Shown here: in pieces, positions 1 to 6,676 of the stretch
Layout of the letters: each line of letters begins with the position of its first letter
Numbering within the stretch: the first letter of the stretch is position 1
Assembly (NCBI GenBank): GCA_007129525.1
Contig: SKVI01000121.1
Coordinates: 1 to 8,375 of the forward strand
Length of the DNA: 8,375 bases
Reading direction: 5' to 3'
DNA from: Gemmatimonadota bacterium
Lineage (GTDB): Bacteria; Gemmatimonadota; Gemmatimonadetes; Longimicrobiales; Gaopeijiaceae
Made by a program: the position numbers and the translations under genes
Notes under the pieces: generated by a model
What the model saw: only the letters and a program-made list of their open reading frames with translations
Database searches by the model: none
Told to the model about the DNA's origin: nothing

Positions 1-351
1 GAGAAGGGAGACGAGAGCACGGCAGGGCGCTTTCGGCCCAACTCCATGGAGACCATCCGTCGCCTGGGGCTGGAGCAGGGAGCCGATCCCCTCACCATGG
101 TCACCGAGGTGCCCCTCTTCCTCACCCCCGGCGTGGGTCGCGAGCTCGGCCCCCCGGATCCCATCGCCGTGGAGTGGAACGCCCGGATCGCGGGTTGGCA
201 GCAGGAGCTGGCCGCCGGCACCGATACCGACCGGATCCGGAGGGCGGCGGCCGAAGCGAGGCTCACGGGGGTTCCCTTGCGCCACCAGCTGACGCTCCAG
301 TGGGCGTGCATCGCAGCGGGAGTGGCCCTCCTGGAGTCTCAGGCCGACTGA
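1..351 (+). CDS. C-terminal part of an unrecognised protein (5' end outside window)
   Basis: The reading frame is open from the first base of the window to a TGA at 349-351, giving at least 116 residues. Codons have strong G/C third positions, as in the neighbouring genes, so this is very probably real coding sequence. There is an ATG at 46, but no Shine-Dalgarno-like sequence precedes it and the frame continues upstream in coding style, so I treat the gene as truncated by the window edge. The visible part is soluble, with no clear membrane segment except a mildly hydrophobic stretch near the end (QWACIAAGVALLE). It contains two Trp-bearing segments, a Glu/Arg/Ala-rich probable helix in the middle, and ends LLESQAD. 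I do not recognise the family. It converges on the gamma-glutamyltranspeptidase-like gene with only 12 bp between stop codons. Confidence 0.7.
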   Translation, partial: EKGDESTAGRFRPNSMETIRRLGLEQGADPLTMVTEVPLFLTPGVGRELGPPDPIAVEWNARIAGWQQELAAGTDTDRIRRAAAEARLTGVPLRHQLTLQWACIAAGVALLESQAD

Positions 352-359
352 GGCGACTC
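334..359. terminator. Short hairpin between convergent genes, possible bidirectional terminator
   Basis: Between the two convergent stop codons, CTCAG (338-342) pairs with CTGAG (348-352) around a 5-base loop. The stem is extended by GAGT (334-337) with ACTC (356-359) across a 3-base bulge. The hairpin contains the stop codon of the + strand gene. No T-run follows on either strand, so it is not a canonical intrinsic terminator. Position is the main argument for a terminating role. Confidence 0.3.
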
Positions 360-363
360 GGAC

Positions 364-2151
364 TCAATACGCCAGGGCGGCGGCCTCCCTCCGCATGTCC
401 ACCCCGGTCCGAAGCACCCCGTTGGCGTCCCGACGAATGATCTGCAGGTTGCCGAAGGGGGCCGTCCACCCCTCGGTGACCGACACCTCGTGTCCCATGC
501 CGGCGAGGCCCGCCCGGGTGGTCTCCGGAAGACGGCTCTCAACCCGCAGGGTCAGGCCGTCGTAGCTGCGGTAGCGAGGTGCTTCGGTGGCGTGCTGCGG
601 TGAGAGTCCGAAGTGGACCATCTGGATCAATGCCTGCGCCACGGTCTGCGACTGGCCGTGGCCGCCTGGGGTCCCCAGGGCCATCTCGAATTCGCCGCCG
701 GCGCCGGTGACCAGGGTGCCCATGAGGGTGTGGAAGGGCCGCTTGCCGGGAGCCACCTGGTTCGGGTGCCCGTCTTCCAGGGTGAAGCCGGCCCCGCGGT
801 TCTGCAGCACGATTCCCGTCTCAGGCTCCACGAGTCCCGAGCCGAAGCTGTGGAAGAGGCTCTGGACCCAGCTCACCGCGTTTCCGTCGCTGTCCACCGC
901 GATGAGGTAGACGGTGTCGCCGTCGCCCTGGGCCCGGTGGCCGTCTGCGGAGGCCCCCGGGAGGGTGGCAGCCGCCTGCGGGTCGGCGGTCTCCTGTTGG
1001 TTCTCAATGCCCGGAGTCACCTCGAGGGCGGCCTCGCTTCCGATCGTGCCGGACCTTTCGGTCAGGTACTCCGGGTCCAGGAGCTGGTCCAGGGGCGCGG
1101 GGTCGGTGTCCGGGTCGGCCACCCACCGGTCCCGGTCGGCGAAGGCCAGCTTCTTGGCCTCCACCAGCCGGTGGAGGTGGTCCGGAGCGAAGGCGCTTTC
1201 GGCGTCGATGCCCAGCGCTTCCACCATGCCCAACGTCTGCAGCAGCACCATGCCCTGGCTGTTGGGCGGCAGGGTGTGGACCGTCAGCCCCTGGAACTCC
1301 AACGACACCGGATCGACCCAGTCGGCGGAGTGCTCCGCCAGATCGTCCAGCCGAAGGGGGCTGCCCTCCTCCTCCAGGAAGGCCACGAGGGCCCGACCCA
1401 CCTCACCTCCGTAGAGGGCACCCGATCCCTCGTCGGAAATGGCCCGGAGGCTGGCGGCCAGCGCCGGATTCCGGAGCACCTGTCCCGCCGCCAGGGGCTC
1501 GCCCCCCGGGGCGTAGAGGTCCCGGCCCGCCTCGTTCAACCGGGTCGCGCCCGAGAGGTCGGCCGCCAGGGTGGTGGTGACCACGAACCCTTCCTCCGCC
1601 AGTCGGATGGCCGGCTCCAGCGCCTGGGCCAGCGAGATGGTTCCGTGCCGCTCCAGGGTGGCCTCCCAGGCCGAGACGGCTCCGGGAACCGTCACGGCCA
1701 GCGCACCGGTCTCGGGCATGTCGTCCATTTCCTGGTCCGTGAAGAACGCTGGAGTGGCTCCGGCGGCCGCACGCCCCGAACCGTTCAGCGCCTGCACCTC
1801 TCGCGTCTCGCCGTCGTAGAAGAGGGCGAAGGCGTCGCCTCCCACCCCGTTCATGTGGGGGCGAACCACCGCCAGCACCGCCGCCATGGTCACTGCCGCG
1901 TCAGCGGCGTTGCCTCCCTCCCGGAGCACCTCGTACCCGGCGGCAGCGGCCAGGGGGTGTCCTGCCGTCACCGCACCGTGCATGCCCGACACCTCAGGCC
2001 GGATCTCGGGATCGACCTCGAAGAGTTCCTCCTCGGCGACCTCTCCCGGCGCCTCGTCCGGCGGCTCACACCCGGTGAGAGCGGCCAGTAGGCTAAGGAG
2101 GAGGAGGCCACGGCTCATGCGGTGGAGGCGCTCGGCGATTCTCGGGGTCAC
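364..2151 (-). CDS. Gamma-glutamyltranspeptidase-superfamily lipoprotein (YwrD/HpxW-like)
   Basis: This 595-residue protein is an N-terminal nucleophile hydrolase related to gamma-glutamyltranspeptidase. The start is a GTG at 2151, chosen because AGGAG lies 8 bases upstream; the internal ATG at 2118 has no such site. Residues 1-28 form a lipoprotein signal: basic N-terminus, a Leu-rich core and lipobox LTGC with Cys28, so the mature enzyme should be membrane-anchored outside the cytoplasm. The family pattern is clear: GHPLAAAAGYEVLREGGNAADA (65-86 region), NGVGGDAF (101-108), LPPNSQG (294-300), and the predicted autocleavage and nucleophile Thr413 in GDTVYLIAVDSDGNAVSW, followed by GTPGG (493-497). 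Processing would give a small subunit of about 183 residues. The small subunit has LQNRGAGF (449-456) and PGKRPFHTL (468-476), typical of the YwrD/HpxW branch, in place of the substrate-contact residues of classical GGT. The reaction could be gamma-glutamyl hydrolysis of glutathione-like compounds or hydrolysis of another amide; family membership is sure, substrate is not. Confidence 0.93.
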   Translation of the reverse strand: MTPRIAERLHRMSRGLLLLSLLAALTGCEPPDEAPGEVAEEELFEVDPEIRPEVSGMHGAVTAGHPLAAAAGYEVLREGGNAADAAVTMAAVLAVVRPHMNGVGGDAFALFYDGETREVQALNGSGRAAAGATPAFFTDQEMDDMPETGALAVTVPGAVSAWEATLERHGTISLAQALEPAIRLAEEGFVVTTTLAADLSGATRLNEAGRDLYAPGGEPLAAGQVLRNPALAASLRAISDEGSGALYGGEVGRALVAFLEEEGSPLRLDDLAEHSADWVDPVSLEFQGLTVHTLPPNSQGMVLLQTLGMVEALGIDAESAFAPDHLHRLVEAKKLAFADRDRWVADPDTDPAPLDQLLDPEYLTERSGTIGSEAALEVTPGIENQQETADPQAAATLPGASADGHRAQGDGDTVYLIAVDSDGNAVSWVQSLFHSFGSGLVEPETGIVLQNRGAGFTLEDGHPNQVAPGKRPFHTLMGTLVTGAGGEFEMALGTPGGHGQSQTVAQALIQMVHFGLSPQHATEAPRYRSYDGLTLRVESRLPETTRAGLAGMGHEVSVTEGWTAPFGNLQIIRRDANGVLRTGVDMRREAAALAY

Positions 2152-2276
2152 GGGTGGTTCTCCTGCTGGCGGTGAAGGAGTTCGTTTGGAGGGTGAAGGA
2201 AGAAACCAACATGGGGACCCCGGACTCCAGGGGAAAGTCAGCGGGGCGCCAACGCCTGCCGAGCCCGGAGGACGCG
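2152..2276. other. 125-bp intergenic gap between SulP and GGT-like genes
   Basis: This gap follows the SulP stop codon and precedes the GGT-like start, both on the - strand. Apart from the ribosome binding site at its end I see no convincing promoter hexamers, no T-tailed hairpin and no small gene. It is less GC-rich near 2180-2215. It is long enough for the GGT-like gene to have its own promoter, so I do not assume that gene belongs to the sulfur operon. Confidence 0.4.
2160..2164 (-). promoter_or_regulatory. Ribosome binding site deciding the GTG start of the GGT-like gene
   Basis: On the - strand the sequence reads AGGAG, 8 bases before the GTG at 2151. The alternative ATG at 2118 is preceded by a C-rich sequence with no purine run. 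This supports the longer signal peptide with basic residues ahead of the hydrophobic core. Confidence 0.7.
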
Positions 2277-4010
2277 CTACCTGCGGACGACCGGATCGGG
2301 CGCCGACGCAGGGGCGGGAGCTCTCGCGTCCAGCGACGCCTGGGCCGCCTCCACCGCCTGGGCCACCTCCAGGTGAAAGCGGTCCCGCCCGATGCGCTCG
2401 TCCAGCCCCACCCGGCGGAAGCGGTCCATGATGGGCCCCTTCACGCCGGCAAAGTGGGCCTGCACCCCCTGATCGTCCAGGAAGTCCATGAGCTCGTCCA
2501 ACTGGTGCAGAATCGTGGAATCGACGCCGTTCACCGCGTGGAAGTCGAAGACCAGTGCTTCGGGCGCTTCGGCTCCCGGCCCCCGGGGATCGGCCAGCTC
2601 CCGCACCCAGTCCCGGAGGAACTCGGCGTTGGCGAAGGAGAGGGTCGCATCGATGCGAAAGACGGTGACGCCGGGGACCCGCTCAGCTTCTGGGTTCCGG
2701 GCAAGGCTCCGGAAGGAGTTGGTCCCGGGGAGCCGGCCGCATACGGCCACATGGGGACGGGAGTTCCGGTAGATGAGGGCCACCAGCGATGCCACCACCC
2801 CGACGACGATCCCGGCCTCGATCCCCAGCGTGAGGGTGGCCAGGAAGGTGACCCCGAACATGGCCAGGTCCTGCCGGTCGGTGTCCCACAGGTGCCGGGC
2901 CTCCCGCCAGTCCACGAGCCCGGCCACCGCCACCATGATGATGGCGGCCAGTGCCGCGTTGGGCAGATGGTAGAAGAGGTCGGTGAGCAGTAGCAGGGTG
3001 AGGGCGATGACCCCTGCGCTCACCAGGGCGGCCACCCCGGAGGTGGCTCCGGCCCGGTCGTTCACGGCGGTACGGGAGAAGCCTCCGGTGGTGGGAAAGG
3101 CCCGGAAGAAGGCCCCGGCCAGGTTGGCCGTTCCCAAGGCTACCAGCTCCTGGTTGGCGTTCACGTCGTAGCGGTTTCGGGTGGCGTAGACCTTGGCCAC
3201 CGCGATGGACTCCATGAAGCCCACCAGGGCAATGGTGAGGGCGGCCGGCAGGAGGTCCATCACGGCCTGCATCTCCAGCGGCGGTAGCGATGGCGCGGGG
3301 AGCCCTCCCGGAACCTCTCCCACCACCTGCACACCGGTGGCCTGGAGGTCCAGAGCCCAGACGAGCCCGGTGGCCACCACCACCAGCGCCAGGGCCCCCG
3401 GAATGGCCGGGACCCAGCGGCGGAGGGCCACCAGGAGGACGATTCCCCCCAGACCCAGGGTCAGCGTCAGGGGCTGGACGGCGCCCGCCTGCTCCGCCAG
3501 GGCCAGCACGATCCGGTGCACCTCGTGGCCACTGGGCAGGTCCACCCCCACCAGGTGCCGCAGCTGGCTCGCGCCGATGATGAGCGCCGCCGCGCTGGTG
3601 AATCCGGCCAGGACCGGGTGCGAGAGGAAGTTGGTGAGGAAGCCGAACCGGAGGAGCCCCATTCCCAGCTGCAGCACGCCCACCATGAGGGCCAGGAGGA
3701 GGGCCAGCTCGATATAGCGTTGGGGGTCCCCGTCGGCCAGGGGGGCCACGCCGGCGGCCACCAGGAGCGAGACGATGGCCACCGGCCCCACGGCAAGCTG
3801 CCGGGAGCTCCCCATGAAGGCGTAGACCACGATGGGCACCAGCGAAGCGTAGAGCCCGTAGATGGGGGGCATGCCCGCAATGAGGGCGTAGGCCATTCCC
3901 TGGGGAATGAGCATGACCCCCACCGTGACCCCGGCGGCCAGGTCCGACCGCAGCCTGTCGCGGTCGTACCCGTCCACCTGGGTCAGGATGGGAAGCAGCT
4001 TTCGCATCAT
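2277..4010 (-). CDS. SulP/SLC26-family anion transporter with C-terminal STAS domain
   Basis: This 577-residue inner-membrane protein is a complete SulP-type permease of usual family length. Residues about 20-415 hold the transmembrane transport domain. The SulP signature lies at 49-70 (PIYGLYAS then GSSR), just after IPQGMAYALIAGMP (35-48), and a second conserved block is TTGGFSRTAVNDRAGATSG (307-325). Residues about 445-558 form a cytoplasmic STAS domain with the core DFHAVNGVDST (489-499). The tail (561-577) is an Ala/Pro-rich disordered stretch. SulP proteins carry sulfate, bicarbonate or other anions; the sequence alone does not fix the ion. Its place 45 bp downstream of the persulfide dioxygenase gene suggests a sulfur oxyanion such as sulfate, sulfite or thiosulfate, either as uptake or as disposal of the oxidation product. 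Two adjacent ATG codons (4010, 4007) are possible starts. Neither has a good Shine-Dalgarno sequence, so translation may depend on the upstream gene. Confidence 0.93.
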   Translation of the reverse strand: MMRKLLPILTQVDGYDRDRLRSDLAAGVTVGVMLIPQGMAYALIAGMPPIYGLYASLVPIVVYAFMGSSRQLAVGPVAIVSLLVAAGVAPLADGDPQRYIELALLLALMVGVLQLGMGLLRFGFLTNFLSHPVLAGFTSAAALIIGASQLRHLVGVDLPSGHEVHRIVLALAEQAGAVQPLTLTLGLGGIVLLVALRRWVPAIPGALALVVVATGLVWALDLQATGVQVVGEVPGGLPAPSLPPLEMQAVMDLLPAALTIALVGFMESIAVAKVYATRNRYDVNANQELVALGTANLAGAFFRAFPTTGGFSRTAVNDRAGATSGVAALVSAGVIALTLLLLTDLFYHLPNAALAAIIMVAVAGLVDWREARHLWDTDRQDLAMFGVTFLATLTLGIEAGIVVGVVASLVALIYRNSRPHVAVCGRLPGTNSFRSLARNPEAERVPGVTVFRIDATLSFANAEFLRDWVRELADPRGPGAEAPEALVFDFHAVNGVDSTILHQLDELMDFLDDQGVQAHFAGVKGPIMDRFRRVGLDERIGRDRFHLEVAQAVEAAQASLDARAPAPASAPDPVVRR

Positions 4011-4028
4011 GGTTTTCGGCTGAGGTGA

Positions 4029-4065
4029 GCCTCAGGCCACGCGATGCAGCGGGCCTCAGGCCACG
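4029..4065. repeat. 13-bp direct repeat at the fusion enzyme / SulP junction
   Basis: GCCTCAGGCCACG occurs at 4029-4041 and again at 4053-4065, offset by 24 bp. The second copy includes the stop codon of the fusion enzyme gene (4056-4058). The match ends after 13 bases, so it is either a decayed small tandem duplication or chance in GC-rich DNA. A neighbouring inverted repeat, TGAGG at 4021-4025 with CCTCA at 4030-4034, could form a tiny hairpin. Confidence 0.55.
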
Positions 4066-5534
4066 GGGGCCGGGTCCGGGCTCGGCGCCGCGGTCTCATC
4101 CTTCTCCACTTCTCCCACCTCGTGGTACTTTTCGAACGTTTCGTCGACGAAACGGACATCGTGTCCCTCGCGCGCCAGGTACGCGGCGGCCACCGCCGAC
4201 CGGCCTCCTGCGGCACAGTGTACCAGCAGGGTTCGATCTTCAGGAATTCGCTCAGGCGCCAGTGAGGGCAGCCGGGTGTAGGACGCGTTCACCGCACCGG
4301 GGACGTGGCCGGCGGCGAACTCGGAGGCGAAGCGCACGTCCACCACCGCCACGTCGTCGCGGTCCTTCTCGCGGTTCAGCTCATCGAAGGTGACGACGGG
4401 GATGCTGGCCGATGCGCCTCCGCGGTCAAAGTACCGGGTGAGGGTCTCGGGGGTCGCGAAGGCCGGGAGGTTGTCGTAGCCGATGCGGATCAGGTCCCGC
4501 ACGGCCTCCTCCACCCGGGCCTCGTCGATGATCAGGACGATGGGGGCGGTTTCGTCTTCCACCACCGAGCCCACCGCCATGTTGAAGCTCCGGTTCATGG
4601 GAGCGTAGAGGGAGCCGGGCAGGTGGCGCCCCATGTAGGCGGGCCGATCCAGCCGGGTGTCCACGAAGAGGACCTCGTCGTCTGCCACCATCCGCTCCAG
4701 CTCGGTGACGGTGATCTGCCGGGGGCGCGGAAGCTGCCCCAGGACCGGCACGCCCCGGTTGTTGTCCCGCTTCATGCGGGCAAAATAGGTCTGAGGCTCC
4801 GGCTGACCCGCCAGGATGGTGTCTACGAAGGCGTCTTCACCCCTTTCGGCGGCATTCAGGGAGGCGTTGTAGAGCTTCTCGTAGCCCACTGTGGTCTGGG
4901 GAACGGCACCCAGGTCCTTGCCGCAGGTGGAGCCGGCGCCGTGGGCGGGCCACACCTGGACGTAGTCCTCCAGCTCGGTGAAGCGGGGAAGCGAGGAGTA
5001 GAGCTGGCGGGCCGAGGGTTCCTGGACCCCGTGCATGCCGGCGGCCTGCTCCAGCAGGTCGGGCCGGCCCAGGTCGCCCACGAAGACGAAGTCGCCGGTG
5101 GCCATTCCGATGGGAGTGCTGGCGCCGCCGCCGCGATCCACAAGGAGGTAGCTCAGGTGCTCGGGGGTGTGGCCCGGCGTGTGCACGGCCCGGACCTCGA
5201 TCCCCCCCACCTTGAAGGTGTCGCCGTCTTTGAGGAACTGGACGTCGTAGTCCTCGCCCCGAGCCCAGTCGCTGGCCCACTCCTCGCCGCCCTCGTCAGA
5301 GAGGTACGTGCGGGTCCCGAACTGTTCGGCGAACTCCCGGGCGCCGGAAAGGAAGTCGGCGTGGATGTGGGTTTCCGCCACGGCGGTGATCCGGAGGCCC
5401 TCGGCCTCGGCGGCCTCGACGTAGCGGTCGATGTCCCGCTCGGGATCGATGATGAGGGCCTCGCCGGTCTGCTGACAGCCCACCATGTAGGCGTACTGGG
5501 CGAGCTTGGGGTCGAAGAATTGGCGGAATAGCAT
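4056..5534 (-). CDS. Persulfide dioxygenase-rhodanese fusion (Blh/CstB-like MBL-fold enzyme)
   Basis: This 492-residue cytoplasmic protein combines a metallo-beta-lactamase-fold domain (1 to about 250) with two rhodanese domains (about 272-370 and 380-475). The first domain has metal-site motifs ETHIHADF (54-61), HTPGHT (118-123), GDLGRPD (153-159) and PAHGAGSTCG (196-205), the pattern of ETHE1/PDO-type non-haem iron persulfide dioxygenases, which oxidise glutathione persulfide or related thiols to sulfite. The position that is His in HxHxDH enzymes is Phe61. The first rhodanese domain has no catalytic Cys; its active loop is replaced by LIIDEARVEEA (334-344). The second has an intact loop, HCAAGGRS (439-446), with Cys440 as sulfur acceptor. 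The order dioxygenase, inactive rhodanese, active rhodanese matches staphylococcal CstB, which makes thiosulfate from persulfide. The start ATG has AGGAG 5 bases upstream. The gene follows the second YeeE/YedE gene by 47 bp and precedes SulP by 45 bp. Domain assignment is firm; the exact thiol substrate is inferred. Confidence 0.93.
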   Translation of the reverse strand: MLFRQFFDPKLAQYAYMVGCQQTGEALIIDPERDIDRYVEAAEAEGLRITAVAETHIHADFLSGAREFAEQFGTRTYLSDEGGEEWASDWARGEDYDVQFLKDGDTFKVGGIEVRAVHTPGHTPEHLSYLLVDRGGGASTPIGMATGDFVFVGDLGRPDLLEQAAGMHGVQEPSARQLYSSLPRFTELEDYVQVWPAHGAGSTCGKDLGAVPQTTVGYEKLYNASLNAAERGEDAFVDTILAGQPEPQTYFARMKRDNNRGVPVLGQLPRPRQITVTELERMVADDEVLFVDTRLDRPAYMGRHLPGSLYAPMNRSFNMAVGSVVEDETAPIVLIIDEARVEEAVRDLIRIGYDNLPAFATPETLTRYFDRGGASASIPVVTFDELNREKDRDDVAVVDVRFASEFAAGHVPGAVNASYTRLPSLAPERIPEDRTLLVHCAAGGRSAVAAAYLAREGHDVRFVDETFEKYHEVGEVEKDETAAPSPDPAPVA

Positions 5535-5539
5535 GATGA

Positions 5540-5544
5540 CTCCT
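5540..5544 (-). promoter_or_regulatory. Ribosome binding site of the persulfide dioxygenase fusion gene
   Basis: On the - strand AGGAG stands 5 bases before the ATG at 5534. It fixes the start; the product then begins MLFRQFFDPKLAQYAY, the usual beginning of this enzyme group. Confidence 0.65.
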
Positions 5545-5558
5545 GGTTCAGAGGTGGA

Positions 5559-5573
5559 GTATAGATACGTTCA
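5559..5573. promoter_or_regulatory. AT-rich inverted repeat in the gap before the fusion gene
   Basis: In the 47-bp gap, GTATAGATAC (5559-5568) is a near-palindrome (GTAT and ATAC arms, 2-base centre). It runs into ATACGTTCA (5565-5573), whose reverse complement TGAACGTAT resembles words in the gap before the first operon gene. It could be a minor operator or an internal promoter element (a TTGACC lies beside it but is too close to TATACT for normal spacing). Evidence is weak. Confidence 0.2.
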
Positions 5574-5581
5574 GGTCAAGA

Positions 5582-6082
5582 TCAGTGCGGAAGATACGGC
5601 CGGAGCGCGGCGTATGCCCACGTACCGGCGAGGGCGGCCAGCAGGGCCACGACCATGACGGTGATCCCACTTCCCAGCAGGGCGAAGATGGGACCGGGGC
5701 AGGCACCCAGAAGGGCCCAGCCCATGCCGAAGAGGGTGCCGCCGATCCAGTAGCGGGCTGCGGGGATCCGGCTGTCTCCCCACTCCTTGGGCGAGAGTTG
5801 CACGCGCTCGCCGGTCAGGGTCCGGGGGTTCAGACGCTTGATGATCTGAACCGAGACGGCGCCCACCAGCACGGCGCTCCCGATGATTCCGTACATGTGG
5901 AAGCTCTGGAAGCGAAACATCTCCTGAATTCGAAACCAGGATACTACTTCGCTTTGTACGAAGATCAGGCCCAGGTACGCCCCGATGAGGAGGTACGCCA
6001 GGAGGAAGAGGGGGCGGTTCGCCGGCACGGTGCGGGCCTCGCCCTGCGGCTGTGTCTGAGCTTCTTGCGTGGCGGTCGTCAT
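5582..6082 (-). CDS. YeeE/YedE-family membrane protein, second half-transporter (DUF6691-like)
   Basis: This 166-residue integral membrane protein is a half-size member of the Sulf_transp (YeeE/YedE) group. I chose the ATG at 6082 because it overlaps the stop of the preceding gene as ATGA (6079-6082). The frame is open further upstream, but that part translates to an Arg/Pro-rich antisense-like sequence inside the neighbour. After a polar N-terminus (1-22) come about four hydrophobic segments (about 25-43, 64-80, 111-128, 134-158). The key motif is GGTLFGMGWALLGACPGP (114-131), with conserved Cys128 in the membrane-embedded loop. In thiosulfate transporters of this family such Cys residues relay the substrate through the membrane. 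It probably works with the product of the upstream gene as one transporter, supplying or removing thiosulfate or sulfane sulfur next to the persulfide dioxygenase. Confidence 0.88.
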   Translation of the reverse strand: MTTATQEAQTQPQGEARTVPANRPLFLLAYLLIGAYLGLIFVQSEVVSWFRIQEMFRFQSFHMYGIIGSAVLVGAVSVQIIKRLNPRTLTGERVQLSPKEWGDSRIPAARYWIGGTLFGMGWALLGACPGPIFALLGSGITVMVVALLAALAGTWAYAALRPYLPH

Positions 6083-6654
6083 GACAGGATCAGGGGCAGA
6101 AGTCCGAAGGTGACCAGCAGTCCCCCGGCAAAGAAGCCCAGGACGGCCACCAGGGAGGGGAGCTGCAGGTTGCTGATGCCGGAGATGGCGTGCCCGCTGG
6201 TGCACCCGCCGGCGTAGCGGGCGCCGAAGCCCACCAGGAACCCACCACCCACGATGAGAATGAGGCTGGCGGGACTCAGGAGGGACCCCCACGAGAAGAG
6301 GTCGGCGGGGAGCAAACCGGAGAAGTCCTGGATGCCCAGGGCACGGAGGTCAGCGCGAGTGGCCTCCGAGATGGACTGGCCCGCGTCGGGAATCCCGATG
6401 AGGGTGAGGGCCAGGAAGCCCCCCAGCGCGATGCCCAGCACGAAGGTGAGGTTCCAGATTCCGGAGGACTTCCAGTCGTAGCGAAGGAACTCCGGCTTCC
6501 AGCTCCGGGGCGTGGGCGTGGCGGCGCACATGTGGCGCAGGTTCGATGAAACGCCGAAGGCCCGGCCTCCCAGTAGCAGAAAGAGGGGGACCACGAGTCC
6601 GATGAGGGGACCGGCCACGTACCAGGGCCAGGGTCCGAGAAGGGTTTCGAGCAT
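6079..6654 (-). CDS. YeeE/YedE-family membrane protein, first half-transporter
   Basis: This 191-residue inner-membrane protein belongs to the Sulf_transp (YeeE/YedE, DUF395) family. The start is the ATG at 6654, with AGGA 8 bases upstream; a longer frame to a TTG at 6687 has no such support. Hydrophobic segments fall near 12-30, 68-88, 128-147 and 165-189. The hallmark is FGARYAGGCTSGHAISG (143-159), with Cys151 in the conserved GGCTSGH motif. A second Cys (Cys43) sits in the FGVSSNLRHMCAA segment (33-45), also characteristic. Full-length family members such as thiosulfate importer TsuA carry two homologous halves in one chain. Here the halves are separate genes, as in PmpA/PmpB and the Xylella/Agrobacterium bigR operon. 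It is the first gene of the probable operon and shares ATGA with the second half. The transport direction and the exact sulfur compound are not shown by the sequence. Confidence 0.9.
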   Translation of the reverse strand: MLETLLGPWPWYVAGPLIGLVVPLFLLLGGRAFGVSSNLRHMCAATPTPRSWKPEFLRYDWKSSGIWNLTFVLGIALGGFLALTLIGIPDAGQSISEATRADLRALGIQDFSGLLPADLFSWGSLLSPASLILIVGGGFLVGFGARYAGGCTSGHAISGISNLQLPSLVAVLGFFAGGLLVTFGLLPLILS

Positions 6655-6662
6655 GTGAGGAG

Positions 6663-6666
6663 TCCT
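6663..6666 (-). promoter_or_regulatory. Ribosome binding site of the first YeeE/YedE gene
   Basis: AGGA on the - strand lies 8 bases upstream of the ATG at 6654. It favours the 191-residue product over the 202-residue TTG-initiated version. Confidence 0.55.
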
Positions 6667-6676
6667 GTGGTTTGTG

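Noticed and set aside
613..2091. Long + strand open frame (492 codons) opposite the GGT-like gene
   Set aside because: It is the antisense shadow of a GC-rich gene; its translation is rich in Gly, Arg, His and Val without any family pattern, whereas the - strand product has clear motifs.
4305..5531. Long + strand open frame (408 codons) opposite the dioxygenase-rhodanese gene
   Set aside because: Mirror frame of a well-supported gene; composition is typical of antisense translation of GC-rich DNA.
6083..6292. N-terminal extension of the second YeeE/YedE gene to a start at 6292
   Set aside because: The extension lies inside the first YeeE/YedE gene in another frame and translates to Arg/Pro-rich sequence; the ATG at 6082 overlapping the neighbour's stop is the natural start.
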